From contig NC_091132.1 of the NCBI RefSeq assembly GCF_040183065.1, positions 161,036,602 through 161,100,601 on the forward strand: a DNA stretch of 64,000 nt. Reading direction: 5' to 3'. The position numbers were made by a program, and so were the translations under genes. Below are positions 10,662 to 23,747 of this stretch, piece after piece (the stretch's first letter is position 1; the number at the start of each line of letters is the position of its first letter). Origin of the DNA: Periplaneta americana. Its lineage: Eukaryota; Arthropoda; Insecta; Blattodea; Blattidae. Below the pieces are notes generated by a model. It saw only the letters and a list, made by a program, of their open reading frames with translations. It had not been told where the DNA came from and searched no databases.

Positions 10662-10973
10662 TTTTTTTTCAGAGGATATATTTTTAATTGTAGCTATTAA
10701 TTTTGTTATTATTTTATGTGTTATTTTACTAAAGACGTAGAAAATTAAGTTTGTTTTAATGAAATTTATTGATCACGTTTTATTTTCAATTCTGGTGAGA
10801 TTATTATTGCTTAGGCCTATTTTTTTCAAAGTATATGTTTTTAATTATAGCTGTTAATTTTGTAGTTATTTTTATTTGTTGCTTTACTACAGACGTAGAA
10901 AAAGTCTGTTACAATAAAATTTATTGATCACATTTTATTTCCAATTCTGGTGTGATTATTATTGCTTAACCTC
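10662..10973. repeat. Two tandem 156-bp direct repeats inside the THAP element
   Basis: Both units share TTTTTAATT-TAGCT-TTAATTTTG, ACGTAGAAAA, TTTATTGATCAC and end GATTATTATTGCTTA. The second carries small substitutions. Confidence 0.85.
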
Positions 10974-11456
10974 ATCCCACTTTGTTAACTACGTAAGCCT
11001 ACACTACAAGTACCGGTACACGTAAGTTACTCCATTAATTCATATTTCCATTATTATTTTTTTGTAAATGGAAACGCAAATTAATATTTATTGGTTTCAT
11101 AGTTAATTATCGCAATAATCTTGAATGAGTGAAGCTATTATAGTAAATTTCAGTTCGTTTTGCACAAACAAAAATTATATTACTTATTTCTTGCAGGTAT
11201 CTTCGAGTTTATGGTGGAATTTAATATACTTCATTAAAATAATAAATTAACTTCATGGATTTAATATTTCAATAATGGAAGGAAGGTATTAATTTTTCAA
11301 AAAGAACGCGACAACGAAAGTGTAACATATTTTGTTGTCTGCTAGGAGAGAGATCTGCGATGATGAGGCGATAGTAGCGATCCTAGTGGTGGGCAACTAC
11401 CCATGTTTGCATTTTTACTACATATTGAGCTTCGCGACTGTATATAGTAGATTGTG

Positions 11457-12978
11457 CTTTCATTTTTAATGAGCCTCTCTGTCCACAGTCACCTGACTTT
11501 GCCTTATTCTTTTTCAACTCGAGCATGCTATTTTATACGATTGTTTCGAAATTCGAAATTACACATGTGCTATAACTTTTTCTATCTTTTATTCTCGTGA
11601 TGTCTAAAATTTTTATAGTTTTTAATTTTGTCACTTATAATTAGAGAAAACTGCAATGGAACATTGCTGATTCCATTTCGCAGTAAGCGTCATCATGAGA
11701 AAATCTGATTGGTATTACCTCTAACTTGGTATTCATTGTCTTGCGAATGTTAAACTAGTAACAATTCCATTCATTTTTATATGTTGAGTAGAACTACTAT
11801 CAAGAGCACTACCTACAAACACTTGAAGTAAATTGGAATTATTTCCTCGCCATTTTGTCCAGCATGCAGTTATCAGTTCTTTTACGTGCTGTTTTCCAAT
11901 TCCGTTCCAGGACACCACGTGTTAAAAACTTTACCTCCCCTGATACCCCTCTCCAACCTGCAGTCTTATGCTAGACGTCATAGGGAAGTAGTAATTTAAT
12001 ACAGTGCTTCGCCCGACCTCATGCTAAAGAGTAAAGAGCATGGAAGACATCACAATATCCTCAATTACTTCAATTTTTACTTCCTATTTTAAATACTAAA
12101 ATACAAATTTTGATTAAGACATAATATCATTGTTCCGCAGTATGTATAACTGTAACAAGTTTTTGTCTTCCACGAAACTTAACGAACTTCGGCTAAAGAG
12201 TCGCCTGACAGAGAATAATTTATTACTTTCAGTTTTAAGGACTGCAACTGCTAAATAATATTATCTCACATAGGGAATGCTACATCCAAAAATAATCGTT
12301 AAATGTGAAGGGTCCGCAGCAGGTCCATGAAGTGAGAAAAATGAATTTTTTTGTGATATAATAAAATGTGTTTCAACATTGCAATTGCAACGAACAAGCA
12401 ATCAAGTAAAACCTTAGGAAGTAACTAGCTTTCCTTGTTGTTCAGTTTGTACATTGACGTTCAAAGACATCTGACGTACGATTTTATGATCATTTAAGCG
12501 AACATTTTACCCTCGGGATAAGTTAGAAGCAAAGACAAAAAAAAAATAGAAACAAACTTTGAAACAGTATCGCTAGTTATCAATAGGTTGCACGATTATT
12601 AGGGCGCTTATAAAGTGTTGGGGAAAATGATGACGTAGTCAAGCATAAATTATTATTATAATTGACAATATCAGGGATTTCCCGCTAAACCCAGTGTTGT
12701 TACACAATCAGCAGAGGGGGACGAAATATTGATTTCTATAATACGGGTATATTTGTCCAGTACGATTTACAACACCGATTATTGTCTTCGCCATTTATTC
12801 AAAGAAGCAATAACTATGGAAGCCACACTTACACCAACAAATTATCGTTCATTATTGATTGTTGGGTCAGTTATCTTTGAACATCAGCGTGCACGTATTC
12901 ACGTACCAGTATATGGTTCATTCTTTCAATGTTTTGTGACACATTATAATTCAGGTACAAATAGAATATAATTTCGCC
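11457..12978. other. Copy A intron-like sequence
   Basis: It aligns piecewise to 33345-34780 of copy B. No exon with splice signals was identified. Open frames near 12729-12960 and their counterpart in copy B are treated as chance. Confidence 0.5.
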
Positions 12979-15469
12979 CTGGATAAATATATTGCTGGTG
13001 ACTGGTAAATCCTGCCCTGTAACGAATTTCACCCACTCCACTTCTAGCAGTCCGCATGCTATTGAACAAACACGTGACAAAGAGGGGTAGAGGGTAGAGA
13101 ACAGACTGCCCTGCTGCTGCTACTATTGATAAAGGAAGCATATTACTCACCGGTGAATCAGAATGGTGTTGCTTCAATTATATTAGCCTCAGAAATCGTT
13201 TTAGCTGTATTTGATATCAGCCATCCCATTAACTGAACACATTAACCTGTTCAAATATTTTATTTACTATTACACATTACTTGCTTATTTTCTGTTACAA
13301 AAAAAGGGCGCTGTTAAAAAAAAATAGCACTACATGAACGGTTGGATACACTTAGATAAATCACACGAGAAATGCCGAAATTCAAACATTAACTAAAATG
13401 ACATATTGCAAGAAAGGGACGAATTCACATTGCATATTTCTGACAACAAAATCAGAAGGAAAATAAGTTTGAAAAGATTTCTAAGACCCTTGGTAAATTA
13501 CTACGTACATTAGTTCGCCGAAATTAACTATTTCATCAAACATTTGTTGCAGATGGTAATTAAAACAATATTGGAAACTTGGACTGCAGTGTCCTAAATG
13601 TAATATATCAAATAGCAAATACACATTAAAGCTATCTGAGGGTATTCTGAAAATGATTATAACTACAGCTAAATAGTAAATACTAGTTCGCTAATATGTA
13701 GTTTAATTAGTAACGGGAAAACGTTATGCCTATCCAGTAGCAGTCCTTTCAACAGCATTAAATGAATTAACACACTTCTTTAATAAATTGCGAGTTAATC
13801 ACACTCTTCGGTAATTTCAAAACAGTTTCGATAAGCTAACTGCAAGTGCCAGCCAGCACTTTGCTGTAAAAATAGAATAAAATAATACTTTTAAGAAGTC
13901 ACGTTGTGAAAGTAGCTAGCAATAAATTTTCACAAGAAAGAAGTGTAGGGTCCGCAGTTACGAAAACGTGTGCTTCCCAACTAGGCAGTCCGTGGTTCCA
14001 TTCCTGACGTGGGCTGAAATTTATCTCTATGCCACAGGACTCGGTAGGTCTTGCACTTGTCCTGTAACGTCTCCACGACGGTCCTGTATTGTGAGAGATA
14101 CTAGTTCTGAGATATGTTATCCCCTACATCTCGTTGGCTTGTTGAGTCGGTTAAGGCGGAGATAAAACAAGACAAACAAAGAAGTTGTGTACGAAGACCT
14201 GCCAGAGGATAGCGAGACTCCCTCGAATCATTAAGAAATGGACAAAGGGCTAAAGTAACGAAGAAGTTCATTACGCGTCATTATCAGTAATTATCAAATC
14301 AGGCTTGGCATTGGAATCAGATAAACAAGGCAGAGGGAGTCGGATGTTAACACCGAATGAATAAGTCCAAGGCGACATTTATTATTACTAAAAACTTGAA
14401 ACAATTACAAAGAAGAACACACTAACTAAACTAAATTGTTATAACAAAAATTAAACTAAACTAAATAGCTATTAATATATTACAGAACGTAAAAGCGAAA
14501 GATCACCAGATCAAATGTTTTCAACACGTACAACACGCAGGCAGGCAAGACTGAGGCTCTGTTCACCTGACAACCATAAACTGATTGACAAACTCTTGCT
14601 ACTGAAACGTGTGGTGGGTGGGGAGCAATTTTCACCCCTAACTTCTCCAAGTTCTAGGGTCGGATTTCCCAGTCACTAACAGTATAATAAGATGCGAAAC
14701 TGCGGTCAGCACAATCTGGCGGCGGGGGGCTGAAATAAGATGATCAGCGCCAAACGTCGTAGATGGTGAACATTATAACTACGTGTTGGGTACATTACCC
14801 GCAGTTCTCTATTTATCCGTTCGAGATATTGCTCGAGGAGACGAGATGGCAGACAGAAACTTGCTAATAAGTGAACATAAAGTGATACGTGTGTGTATGA
14901 GCAGTGTATGTTAAACAGTGATGTTTATGGACGTTGTGAAAATAGTGTTGTTGAATGTATTGTAAAGTAATAGTAATATATAATATAATAAATTGAACTA
15001 TCTAAGTAGTTCTTGCAGACTTTTCCATTGCGCTGTACACTAAATACCCAAAGAATACAATCCCAATTATCTAACCTTTTGCTTTATTTTTTGTCTCTGT
15101 CTGGTTATATTTCAATCGGGTAGTGTAAAATAGATCGTCTTTTTTTATCTTCCTGTTGGCTCCGGTAAGAATTTTCAGTAGAAGATGCTGTGAGGAATAA
15201 AAATGTAAACGTTTTATTTTAAATTGGGTTAGTTTTGAATATCGATGAGAGTGGGAGGGAATACTTTCTGCACAGTTTAACACTTTCGTCACCAGGTGCG
15301 CTGCTAAATGCATGCAGTAATTACTCTTTTCGCCACTTGGTGCGCTGCTAGATGTAATAACGCCCCTCCCACCAGCAAGTGACAGCAGGATCAATTTCTA
15401 CAACAGAGCCTCTACTATGTGCCACGGGAAACTCAGTAAGTTTCGCATCCTATTATATATTCATGCATG
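12979..15469. mobile_element. 2.49-kb insertion unique to copy A
   Basis: Copy B is continuous where copy A is interrupted. ATTTCGCC occurs immediately outside both ends (12971-12978, 15470-15477), which fits an 8-bp target duplication. The outer ends show only weak inverted similarity. Inside, an inverted repeat containing TAATAAGATGCGAAACT (14681-14701) and its counterpart (15440-15460) brackets about 780 bp, so this may be two insertions, one nested. No transposase was recognised. Confidence 0.55.
14681..15460. mobile_element. ~780-bp inverted-repeat element (MITE-like)
   Basis: Left end AGTATAATAAGATGCGAAACT starts at 14681 and the right end, reverse-complemented, is ATATATAATAGGATGCGAAA. 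The GCGAA-CT core resembles the ends of the THAP element at 10140. No coding capacity was seen. Confidence 0.45.
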
Positions 15470-16120
15470 ATTTCGCCTAGAAGAACATGCTATATCATTT
15501 AACCATAAGTACTCTTAATTTATAAGCAAATAGTCATAAAATCTTAAATAAATTTCACAAATATTGCAACTTAAAAATTTTAATGCCTTATTTCTTGTCT
15601 TTTGTAGAATATGTTATATAAATTCATTACACTTAATTTACTGCTGATTATTATTGTGCATGAAGTATATCAGGCACTAATAATATAAACTGCCTCATTC
15701 ATGTGATTGTGATTTCTCCTACAACTACAATACCTTAATTTCTGTCAATTTTCTACATCCCTGCCTGAACGCTAGTAGTCATAGTACTAGTAGTTGCAGC
15801 ATGGAGTCAGTTACAGTGAAGCATGCGGCTATGCCGTAACTTCAGAATCATAAGTAGCCGTGGGATACAGAGTTAAGAGAGTGAATGGCTTTACAGCTAA
15901 GAACTATACATTAGTTAATAACAACACCAACATGTTTCTTGTGTGAATGGGACAGTATGGCTAGGTTTATGTATTACAAGAGGAGACAGTGGCCAAACAG
16001 AAAGAAATCATAAATTAGAGAAACAACGTTGCTCAACTACAATTGTATGTATTATTGTAGTACAGTAGTATATCTGGTGTTATGGAAGTGAAAGACTGAT
16101 GACCTTAACTACACCACAAT
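15470..16120. other. Copy A intron-like sequence
   Basis: It aligns with 34785-35345. Nothing coding was recognised. Confidence 0.45.
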
Positions 16121-16445
16121 GCATGAACGAATGAACAGATGAACGAACGAATAAACAAAGAAACAAACAAACGAATAAATAAATAAATACATAAATAAAT
16201 GAATGAATAAATAAGTAAATAAATATATACATAAATCAATAAATACATACATGAATAAATAAATAAGTAAATACATAAATAAATAAGTAACTACATAAAT
16301 AAATAAATCCATCAATCAATGAGTATATAAATAAATATATCCAGCAACTAATCAATGAGTAAATAATTAAATAAATAAATAAACACATCCATCAATCAAT
16401 CAAACAATGAGTAAATAGACAAACAAATAAATAATTAAATAAAAG
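16121..16445. repeat. (AAAT)n-type degenerate tetranucleotide array, copy A
   Basis: A run of AAAT/GAAT/AAAC tetranucleotides about 325 bp long. The allele in copy B (35357-36495) is more than three times longer. Confidence 0.9.
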
Positions 16446-18783
16446 GAGCAAATTAATTTTACACAGTGACATTGCAACCATGATTAACACTTTGCAGAAA
16501 ATATTACCGTACTACATAATTTCCTACAGTATTATTAAGACTTCAATTACAAACTACTGTACGAATTAAGTTGGAGGGTTTCGAGACCTTGAGCTGCAAT
16601 ATGACTGTAAAGGCCCACTTCTTGCATGTCCATCTATTTTTTTCCTGAAAATCTACGCATTTTGAGTGAAGAACATGAACAAAGTTTTACCAGTACATTA
16701 TGGTAACCAGATACCGAGGGAAGTGCGATTTTGAACCTTTTTCAACATGTGGCACAGGAAAAATGTAACTTTAAATCCTGTAGCGCAGTCATGTAATCTA
16801 AAGCTGTTTTCTCCAAGCAGGAGGGGAATTTTGACAGTTTAAGAAGGGAACGAGTACTATATGCATTAATATATAGAATAAAATATTTTAAATTTTATAT
16901 GACTTATTTTTGGTCAACATATGGAGGAATGATAATATTCTGAATGGTGAAAAGGTGCAAAAGATGTTGAGAACAGAATCAAAATACATATTATTCACAA
17001 ACTGAACTAACACAACTTTTTTATTTTTATGTTTTTTTTTTTTTTAAGTTTATGATAGAAATGCAAAATTTAATGAGAGAAAATTATTACAATGCAATAT
17101 CAGTATCAAACAAACCGTATTATGAATGTTTTCTTAACTTCATATTTAGAAGATACGAAAAGATACAATATTATTACATGTTTTGATAAGATATGAATCC
17201 ACGAAACATTTCTGTCTATAATAACAAGTGAAATACGATAGATTTTAAGGTTGGCATTTCACTAATCTGGCTATCCTAGATGCGCATCTGTCATTCTCTT
17301 CTCTGTTGCTTGCACGCCGACACTTTGTTCACTCAATGTTGACTTGTGCCATATTTGAGATTCTGTCGCACACCAATGGATCACTTGAGAATGCACAGCC
17401 ACGCTGGTGGAAAATGACTGTTATAGAGTAACTATTTGAATACTTATAATAGAAGAAATTTTCTGTGAACGATTAATTCAATAATTTCTAGTCACGAATT
17501 TGGTGGATTTTGTAAGTGGTTTCCAACAATTTAACAACTGCAAAGGTTATCCAGCGTCTCAGTGAATTGATGATAATGCCAGCGAAATGTGTCTACGGTT
17601 AGTGCCGAGAGTTAACCAGCATTTTCTCTCAATGTGTTAAGGGGTAATACCCGAAAAAACTTCAAACAGGTAACTTGTCCCAACCTGTATCTGGACACCG
17701 ATTTGCTAGTCTCACAGTCAGACATGTTAATTGCAACTCCACACTTCTGAACGAAATTGGTACAATCCCCATTTTTCTGATAATATCTAATACCAAGTCA
17801 TTGTATGACTTCAAATTTTTACATTACCAGGTATATAATGATTCGGTTAAGTTCGCTTTCTATAGTACATCTATGCTCATTACATTTTCTTCCAGCTTTG
17901 CTCCATAAATTCTGCCAGGCAAAATCATCAAGTATCCAATTATACTAAAGCTCCAGTACAGAAAAATTCCTTTTCTATGACAATATTGATTATTATATCG
18001 TAGAGAAAAAGTTGGATAGAAAATTGGTTGAACAATTTTGTGAACTTCATACCTTTCCCGAGAATTTTAACTAAGTTGTAGTCTAGTCATAAGAAGTAAA
18101 GGAAATTGAAATACAGTGTTTATTTCTAATGATTTTAAAATTGGCAAAATGAAGTTTCAAAATTTACGTTTCTCTATCTGTACTAAAATTAACTGCAGTT
18201 CACTTACAGATTAAGGGTAAATAAAATATACAACAGTCTCATGTATGCTGCATCTGCATGTATTTATCACAACATTTTGCAAAATTTAGAACCTATTCTG
18301 CAATCCACTCAAAATCAACTATATAATTTATCGTAAACTTACAAAATATCTTCTCTCTATGCGAAAGATAATATTCTACAAGAGATACATTGCAACTACG
18401 TAAATACTTAAAAACAAAAGATGAAAAATTGAAGTCACGAGGCAATGTATGTACATACATCTAAAACAATATCTGTTAGTTGGAAACGGTAAAATGTATT
18501 AAGAATTTTAGACGACACAGAGTACCGGTACACAAAAAGAAGCAGTGTCCTCAAACACCATAGATTATGCAACAGAAAATTACGTTCACATGCGTAAAAC
18601 AAACCGAGATACTACTCCAGAATTAGTTCCCTGCAATATGACATATCTCGTAACACTAAATAGTGATAAGTGTTTTTCTGTCTCTATCATAAAGTAAAAG
18701 ACACTGCAAACACTGTTGTAAAGAGGTAGCGTCTCTCACAAAAACACAAGAAGAACAGAGTTCATTCCTTGTGCTGCACTCAC
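16446..18783. other. Copy A intron-like sequence lacking exon 3
   Basis: It aligns with 36496-40002 of copy B. Copy B's exon 3 and about 390 flanking bases (37602-37990) are absent here at the junction near 16728, where CCGAGGGAAGTG runs straight into CGATTTTGAACC. Confidence 0.6.
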
Positions 18784-18921
18784 CTCAGGTTCACGTTTCA
18801 CCACAGGGAACGAAATTGCCACTGGATCTTTCTCTCATTTTACCTCTGATACGAGATCATGGCACTGGTTGCCATATTCCTCCTTTATACCAGTCACATG
18901 ATGATCCGAGAAATTCCGTTC
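18784..18921 (-). pseudogene. Dead exon 2 cassette (stop codon), copy A
   Basis: This is the 138-base counterpart of 40003-40140, with the same acceptor (CTGCAG) and donor (GTGAGTGCAGC). It starts ERNFSDHHVTGIKEEY. An in-frame TGA at 18837-18835 replaces the TGT (Cys) of copy B in SEVKCEKDP. The rest stays open to VKREPE. A transcript including it would terminate early, so it is probably a decayed cassette. Splice signals are intact, so it could still be included as a poison exon. Confidence 0.75.
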
Positions 18922-20351
18922 CTGCAGTACAAAGAGACATCTTAAATGAGCAATTTATTACAGGATATTAGAAGATGACTTCTAACGTTACAAGCTGCTG
19001 TCTATATATCTGCATGCAACAGCTTGATATTATGAGGAATAGGGCCACAATTCATAAGCGAATGCAAATTAATCATGCAGAAATATTATTTACACATGGT
19101 ATGAAGGTCTGTAATAATACGAAAAGCAAATCGTGCATATTACGGCCATTCCTACATATAATATACTACTGTGCATGTATTGTAGCATGTTTCCAACATT
19201 GTTTTGTGTTAAACGCAAAATTTGAGTTGCTTTGCAAAAAAATAAACAAACAAATGAATAAGATAAATAAAACAATAACATATTTCAAATGTTATAAGAA
19301 ACACTTTAATATATAATTTTATTGATGCTTATTATGAAAAAAAAAACATGAAAAGGAAAAATACTTTGACACTTTTTTTTACTCTGTGGGAGAATTACGA
19401 AATATTTCTGATTCATTGAATCTTACTGAGGAGGAGAAAAAAAAGCATTCCCTTGAATTTCAAAGCTAATTTCAGTATAATTTCATCATTTTTCATGTAC
19501 GCATTCAGCACTCGGGTTTTCCTTTACTTTGAAAATAATGCTTATATCTTAGACAAGAAAAATGCTTAGAAAATTCGTCGCCTTTCCCGAGTTTAGTATC
19601 TAGTTGGAATCCACCCACAATCAGTTCAAGTAAATTCAAAACCCCTATTTCTATTTCTAATAATTTCAAGATTTGTCAACTGAAATTATTAACTTTACGT
19701 TTATATACCTATATTAAAGTTGAATGTACTTCATTGACAGAACAAATATTACTAAAAAATAATACCTTGATGTATGCTGTACCTATCCCTATGTAGCAGA
19801 TCATTTTGCAAAATTTAAAGCACCTTCTTGAATTCACCCAAATAAGCCCAGCAATTGTACTGTAAAGTTACAAAATATGTTTTCTATACTGACAGCATAA
19901 TTTGCTACAAAACAAATATCCCACAGACGTAAATACCTAAAAGAAAAATGAAGACGGGTGATAATATATCTGCATACATCTACAGCAAAATCAATCATCA
20001 TTTTAAAGCGGAAAAACGTACCGAGAATATTAGACAAAGACATAGAGAAAGCAAAAACAAATTAAGTCAAGTACAATACAGTATCAAAGTAATAGACTGT
20101 GGGAATTTGTAGATATGGCAACCATTACGACTGAGTATAACAAGCAATATCGTTCTCGAATTTAAAACAAAAACGAGACAACAATGCAACCAGACATAAA
20201 TAATAACAAACAGAAACGAGATTGTTCTGCCACGGTCACACACTAAAAGGCGCTGCAAGTATTGTTGTAAAGAGGAAGTGTCCATTACAAACAAAACACA
20301 AGAAAAACACTGGAAGAAGAATAGACAGTGCATTCTTTGTGGTGCACTCAC
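18922..20351. other. Intron-like sequence between cassette exons, copy A
   Basis: It aligns with 40141-40515 and 43070-44141 of copy B, which additionally holds the mariner insertion. No exon was identified. Confidence 0.5.
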
Positions 20352-20486
20352 CTCAGGTTCACGTTTCACTACAGGAAAGGAAATTGCCACTGGATCTTCA
20401 ACTTTTATCTCAGAAGTGAGATCATGACTCTTGTTCAAATATTCCTCCTTTGAACCAGTCACTTGCTGATCCAAGGAAGTCCGGTC
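20352..20486 (-). CDS. Exon 2 cassette, 45 codons, copy A
   Basis: The open frame is phase 0/0, starts DRTSLDQQVTGSKEEYL and ends ISFPVVKREPE. It follows acceptor CTGCAG and is followed by donor GTGAGTGCA on the minus strand. It is the partner of 44142-44276 in copy B with a handful of amino-acid differences and no stop. Its neighbours in copy A are damaged (stops at 18835 and 22401; exon 3 missing), so whether it is still used is uncertain. If used, it would have to splice leftward, either to the gene A exons near 1-1350 or to an unseen unit. The exon is clear from sequence; its membership in a live gene is not. Confidence 0.6.
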
Positions 20487-20532
20487 CTGCAGTACCAGGA
20501 GAAATCTTGAGCAATTTATTATATGGTGTTAG

Positions 20533-20650
20533 CACAGTTTAGTATATACAGTTGCGAAGCTCAATACTTGATAAATATGCAGACATAGATAGTTGCTGAC
20601 CAGGATCGCTACTATCGCCTCGGTACAGACCCTTTCCCGAGCAGACGATG
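20533..20650 (-). mobile_element. THAP-element right-end fragment, copy A
   Basis: Starts CACAGTTTAGTATATACAGT and continues TGCGAAGCTCAATAC and GGATCGCTACTATCGCCTC, matching the reverse complement of the right end of the element at 10140-11456. The other terminus was not found. It is shared with copy B, so it predates the duplication. Confidence 0.65.
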
Positions 20651-22319
20651 AGGCATGTTCGGGTTTTCAATTTAAGTATATGGAGCTCAGTGAAATATTA
20701 TGTTTTAACTTTATTGCGTATCATTGCTAAGTTTTATATAGTGTAATGTGTCCATAAGTTCCGTTTACTTCTTAAAGCATAATTTAATGCAGAAATAATT
20801 ACAAAACCTTGTTATTTTAATTTGAAGAGAATTTTACATGTAACATAATCTATTCGCATCAACACTTTAAGTTTAGAATGGAAGCTATTTTGAAGTTTAA
20901 TAAAAAAGAATTTATATTGTTATTTTAATTTAGCACAGCTACCTTCCTTAATTGTAGATAGAAAATTTACCATGCCACACCTATGAAATTAGTGTATGTA
21001 CGATTGTGTTACTTCGTCTCTTAGGAAGAAGATAAATACAATAATTCAGTAAATACTCGATTGTAGTATTGACGTGCAGAAAAATTGAATGTGCGGCGTA
21101 TCATACATGACATTATGCTTAATTATAATGTATAATTGCGAATATAGGAATATTCAATAATAAACTACAATTTCCATATGACATAACATAGGCCTACGTA
21201 TATAATGGCAGGGCATTGGAGAGTTTGTAAATCTAGTTCCTCTAGTAATACCGCTGTGAGCTTACCGTATTTCAATATAGTCAAGTGTCCGAAGGTCAAT
21301 AAGGCAGAATTCATAAAGCGGTGGAACTAGCGCTGAGGTAGTTCCTGCGATTTCGAAAGTGAAAATCGTTGAATTTATAAGAGAATTTATGTGGAGGTGC
21401 AGGTGATGGTATAAGCAAGGCATAATAAAACCCAAATTAACCAAACCTAACCTGTCACAGATCCGTATATGCAAGGAGTATGAGTACAAAGGAACTATTT
21501 CTGCGCTAGTTTAGTTTACTAACATAGTACATTAATCAGACTTCAGATCGGAGTACCGTAAGAAACGAATAAATAGAACTGAAGTAGAGACAAATTACAT
21601 TTACAAGTTATCACACATAACTTTATGCTTAATTAAAATGTATAAATGCGAATAGTGGAATATTAGTACAGTAAACATAACCTATAATTGCAACATATCA
21701 AAATATCCGTGCGCTGCAACTGAAAATTATTGCATCGAGCATAAATGAATGTACAAGAATTTCGCAATATTTAATCCAAATGAAGCCAGATATTACACAT
21801 AAGAACAACGAAATTTTCACACCAAAAATAATATTACACCTTAACTCGCAAGTGAAATATGTCTGAAGTGTCTCATAATCATTGTTTTAAATTTATTCAT
21901 GCAATTACACTACATTTTAGAGAAATGTATGTTGCTCTTTATGCATTGCAACTAATTTATATGGTTGAAACAAAGAACACATCCTCAAACACCCGTACCC
22001 TCCTATTCTATATTTGACTTATCAATAATTGAAAGCGAAAAATTATTTATAGTCTTAGATAAACAGAATAAAATGAAAAAAATTCGTGACCTTAAGCATA
22101 ATATCAAGTACCCACATTGCGCGAATGTGTAGCTTGTCAACCATTAAAAATAAGGTGTAACTGTAACTTCGTTTTTAAATTTGAAATATAAAACCAGATA
22201 ACAGTTCAACATTACACCTAAAAAGCACTCCAAATGATGTTATTAAGAGTGTGTCTATGATATTCAAAATTCAAAATAAGCACTAGAAAAACATAACACA
22301 TTCCTTGCCCTCAGCTCAC
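20651..22319. other. Intron-like sequence, copy A
   Basis: It aligns with 44450-46116. It contains a short CCTAACCTGTCACAG stretch near 21450 related to the telomere-like array. No gene was seen. Confidence 0.5.
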
Positions 22320-22430
22320 CTCTAGTTTATTTTTCAACATTGGGAATGAAATTGGCATCGGATCTTTAGCAACTTTCACCTCATGTGTGGGAGCATGTCC
22401 CTAGTCCAAATATTCTTCGGAGTAATACAT
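22320..22430 (-). pseudogene. Dead ATG-type cassette exon, copy A
   Basis: This is the counterpart of 46117-46230. It reads MYYSEEYLD, then TAG at 22403-22401 where copy B has CAG (Gln), then GHAPTHEVKVAKDPMPISFP. The donor GTGAGC remains. The stop makes it a pseudo-exon unless read as untranslated sequence. Confidence 0.65.
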
Positions 22431-23745
22431 CTTGCGTAAGCTTATGTATAACAATCGTTTAACTCTTGCATGTTTCCAATTATCGTTATGATTAAAGAAA
22501 GTTAGGGCCAGCGTTGCCAACACTAGTTTGCAGACATACACTAAACACTAAAAAAAATACTAAATATAGCATTAAACTCACTGGATTTTTAGATGTATAT
22601 TACATATTTAAAATAGTGCGAATTCGGCTATTTCTTTGAAACGGTTCATATCTGAAGCATCTTTATAGACGACTGAAAAACATCACACCAAAAACCTATA
22701 GATTTCCAACTGTCAAAAACACTCTGTTGGCGTCACTGGTCAAGGCTGGCCAAAGCCTTAAGGAAGTATTTTCAAGGCGGCCGTGTTCAGAGAGATGATC
22801 GAGGTTCAGAATGGCAGTAATTTCATGTTTTACTCCTCTTTGCAATTATTATTTATGGATAATAATTTTTCTTCCATTATTGCTTTTTAATACTAATAAA
22901 TAGTAAGAGCTCATAACAGCTTATCGGTAAAACCCCAAGAATCATTGACTGTTTTTTCATACATAGGGAGAGTAGGCATACAAATTGTCCCCTATTTTCC
23001 TGGACAGTCCAGGATTTTGACAATTGCGTCCACGTCAGGACATAATTTGCACATGCATCAAAATGTCCTGATTTCAGGCCATATTAGACATGACAGCTGA
23101 TTTTCGTTCCTATCATATTGTTGGATTTAGTCTGGATTGGAAGATTTTTCCTAAAGTTAAGACAGGTATTACCACAGTCTACAGAATACTTTATGAGCCA
23201 TGTATACTTTGTGCTCATCTTAGGGACTTTATGCAGGATAGAATCAGTGAAATGTGTCGTAGTTCCAGTGTAGTGAGTAAGTTGTCAGCGAAATGAGTGT
23301 AATGTTGAAAGGTACTTGTGCAGATATGAACGTATCATACTCGTGGGTTTTAGTTCGATCTTAGTTTTAAGATACAAATTAGAATATTTCAAATGTTATT
23401 TTAAGTGATCGTTTCATTTACTTTAGTATATTCCCCGTTGTTGTTGTTGTTATTATTATTATTATTATTATTAGTATTAGTATTAATTATTAGTATTATG
23501 ATTAATTGTATTTTTAATTAATAAGTTTATTATTGTCATTATTGAGTGTAATTAGTTACCACTGCCACCGGCTATATACCCATTGCAGTGTGAATAAATA
23601 CATACATACTTTAGCTTGGCGCCATTCAGTATTACGTCCACTGCGTTCTCATAGGAGGAGAGTGAAAACAGTTTCCTTGGGGGGGGGGGGAAGCAAGATT
23701 AAAGAATTCCCATAGAACGGGGTTATGGGGGACATCGTTTATCTC
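22431..23745. other. End of copy A
   Basis: It aligns with 46231-47297. No exon was recognised. Copy A ends at the LINE start near 23746. Confidence 0.5.
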
Positions 23746-23747
23746 CG

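Larger units (their letters stand above)
10140..11456 (+). mobile_element. THAP-domain DNA transposon, deletion derivative (P-superfamily-like)
   Basis: Inverted ends read CACAGTCTACTATATACAGT on the left and CACAATCTACTATATACAGT reverse-complemented on the right, both continuing CGCGAAGCT. The flanking repeat CTTTCAT (7 bp) is at 10133-10139 and 11457-11463. Copy B has the unfilled site near 33340. The interior encodes the start of a THAP zinc finger (10365-10511), then two 156-bp direct repeats (10662-10817, 10818-10973). THAP plus a 7-8 bp duplication suggests the P superfamily; without the catalytic core that remains tentative. Truncated relatives lie at 20533 and 44323. Confidence 0.78.
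10082..23745. repeat. Segmental duplication, copy A
   Basis: It aligns in direct orientation with 33290-47297. Anchors include 10082-10125 with 33290-33335; 11616-11760 with 33516-33665; 12729-12960 with 34560-34770; 16560-16760 with 37440-37600; the cassette exons; and 23630-23745 with 47160-47297. Both copies carry independent insertions and deletions, and several exons here are decayed. The copy ends where an RTE-like LINE begins. Confidence 0.85.

Noticed and set aside
12729..12971. Open frame similar to one at 34582-34794
   Set aside because: The similarity is explained by the segmental duplication. The middle differs in length and content, as in neutral sequence, and there is no domain or splice context.
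13940..14165. Possible SINE (TCCGTGGTTCCATTCCTGAC stretch)
   Set aside because: It has a B-box-like sequence only. No A box, tail or target duplication could be defined.
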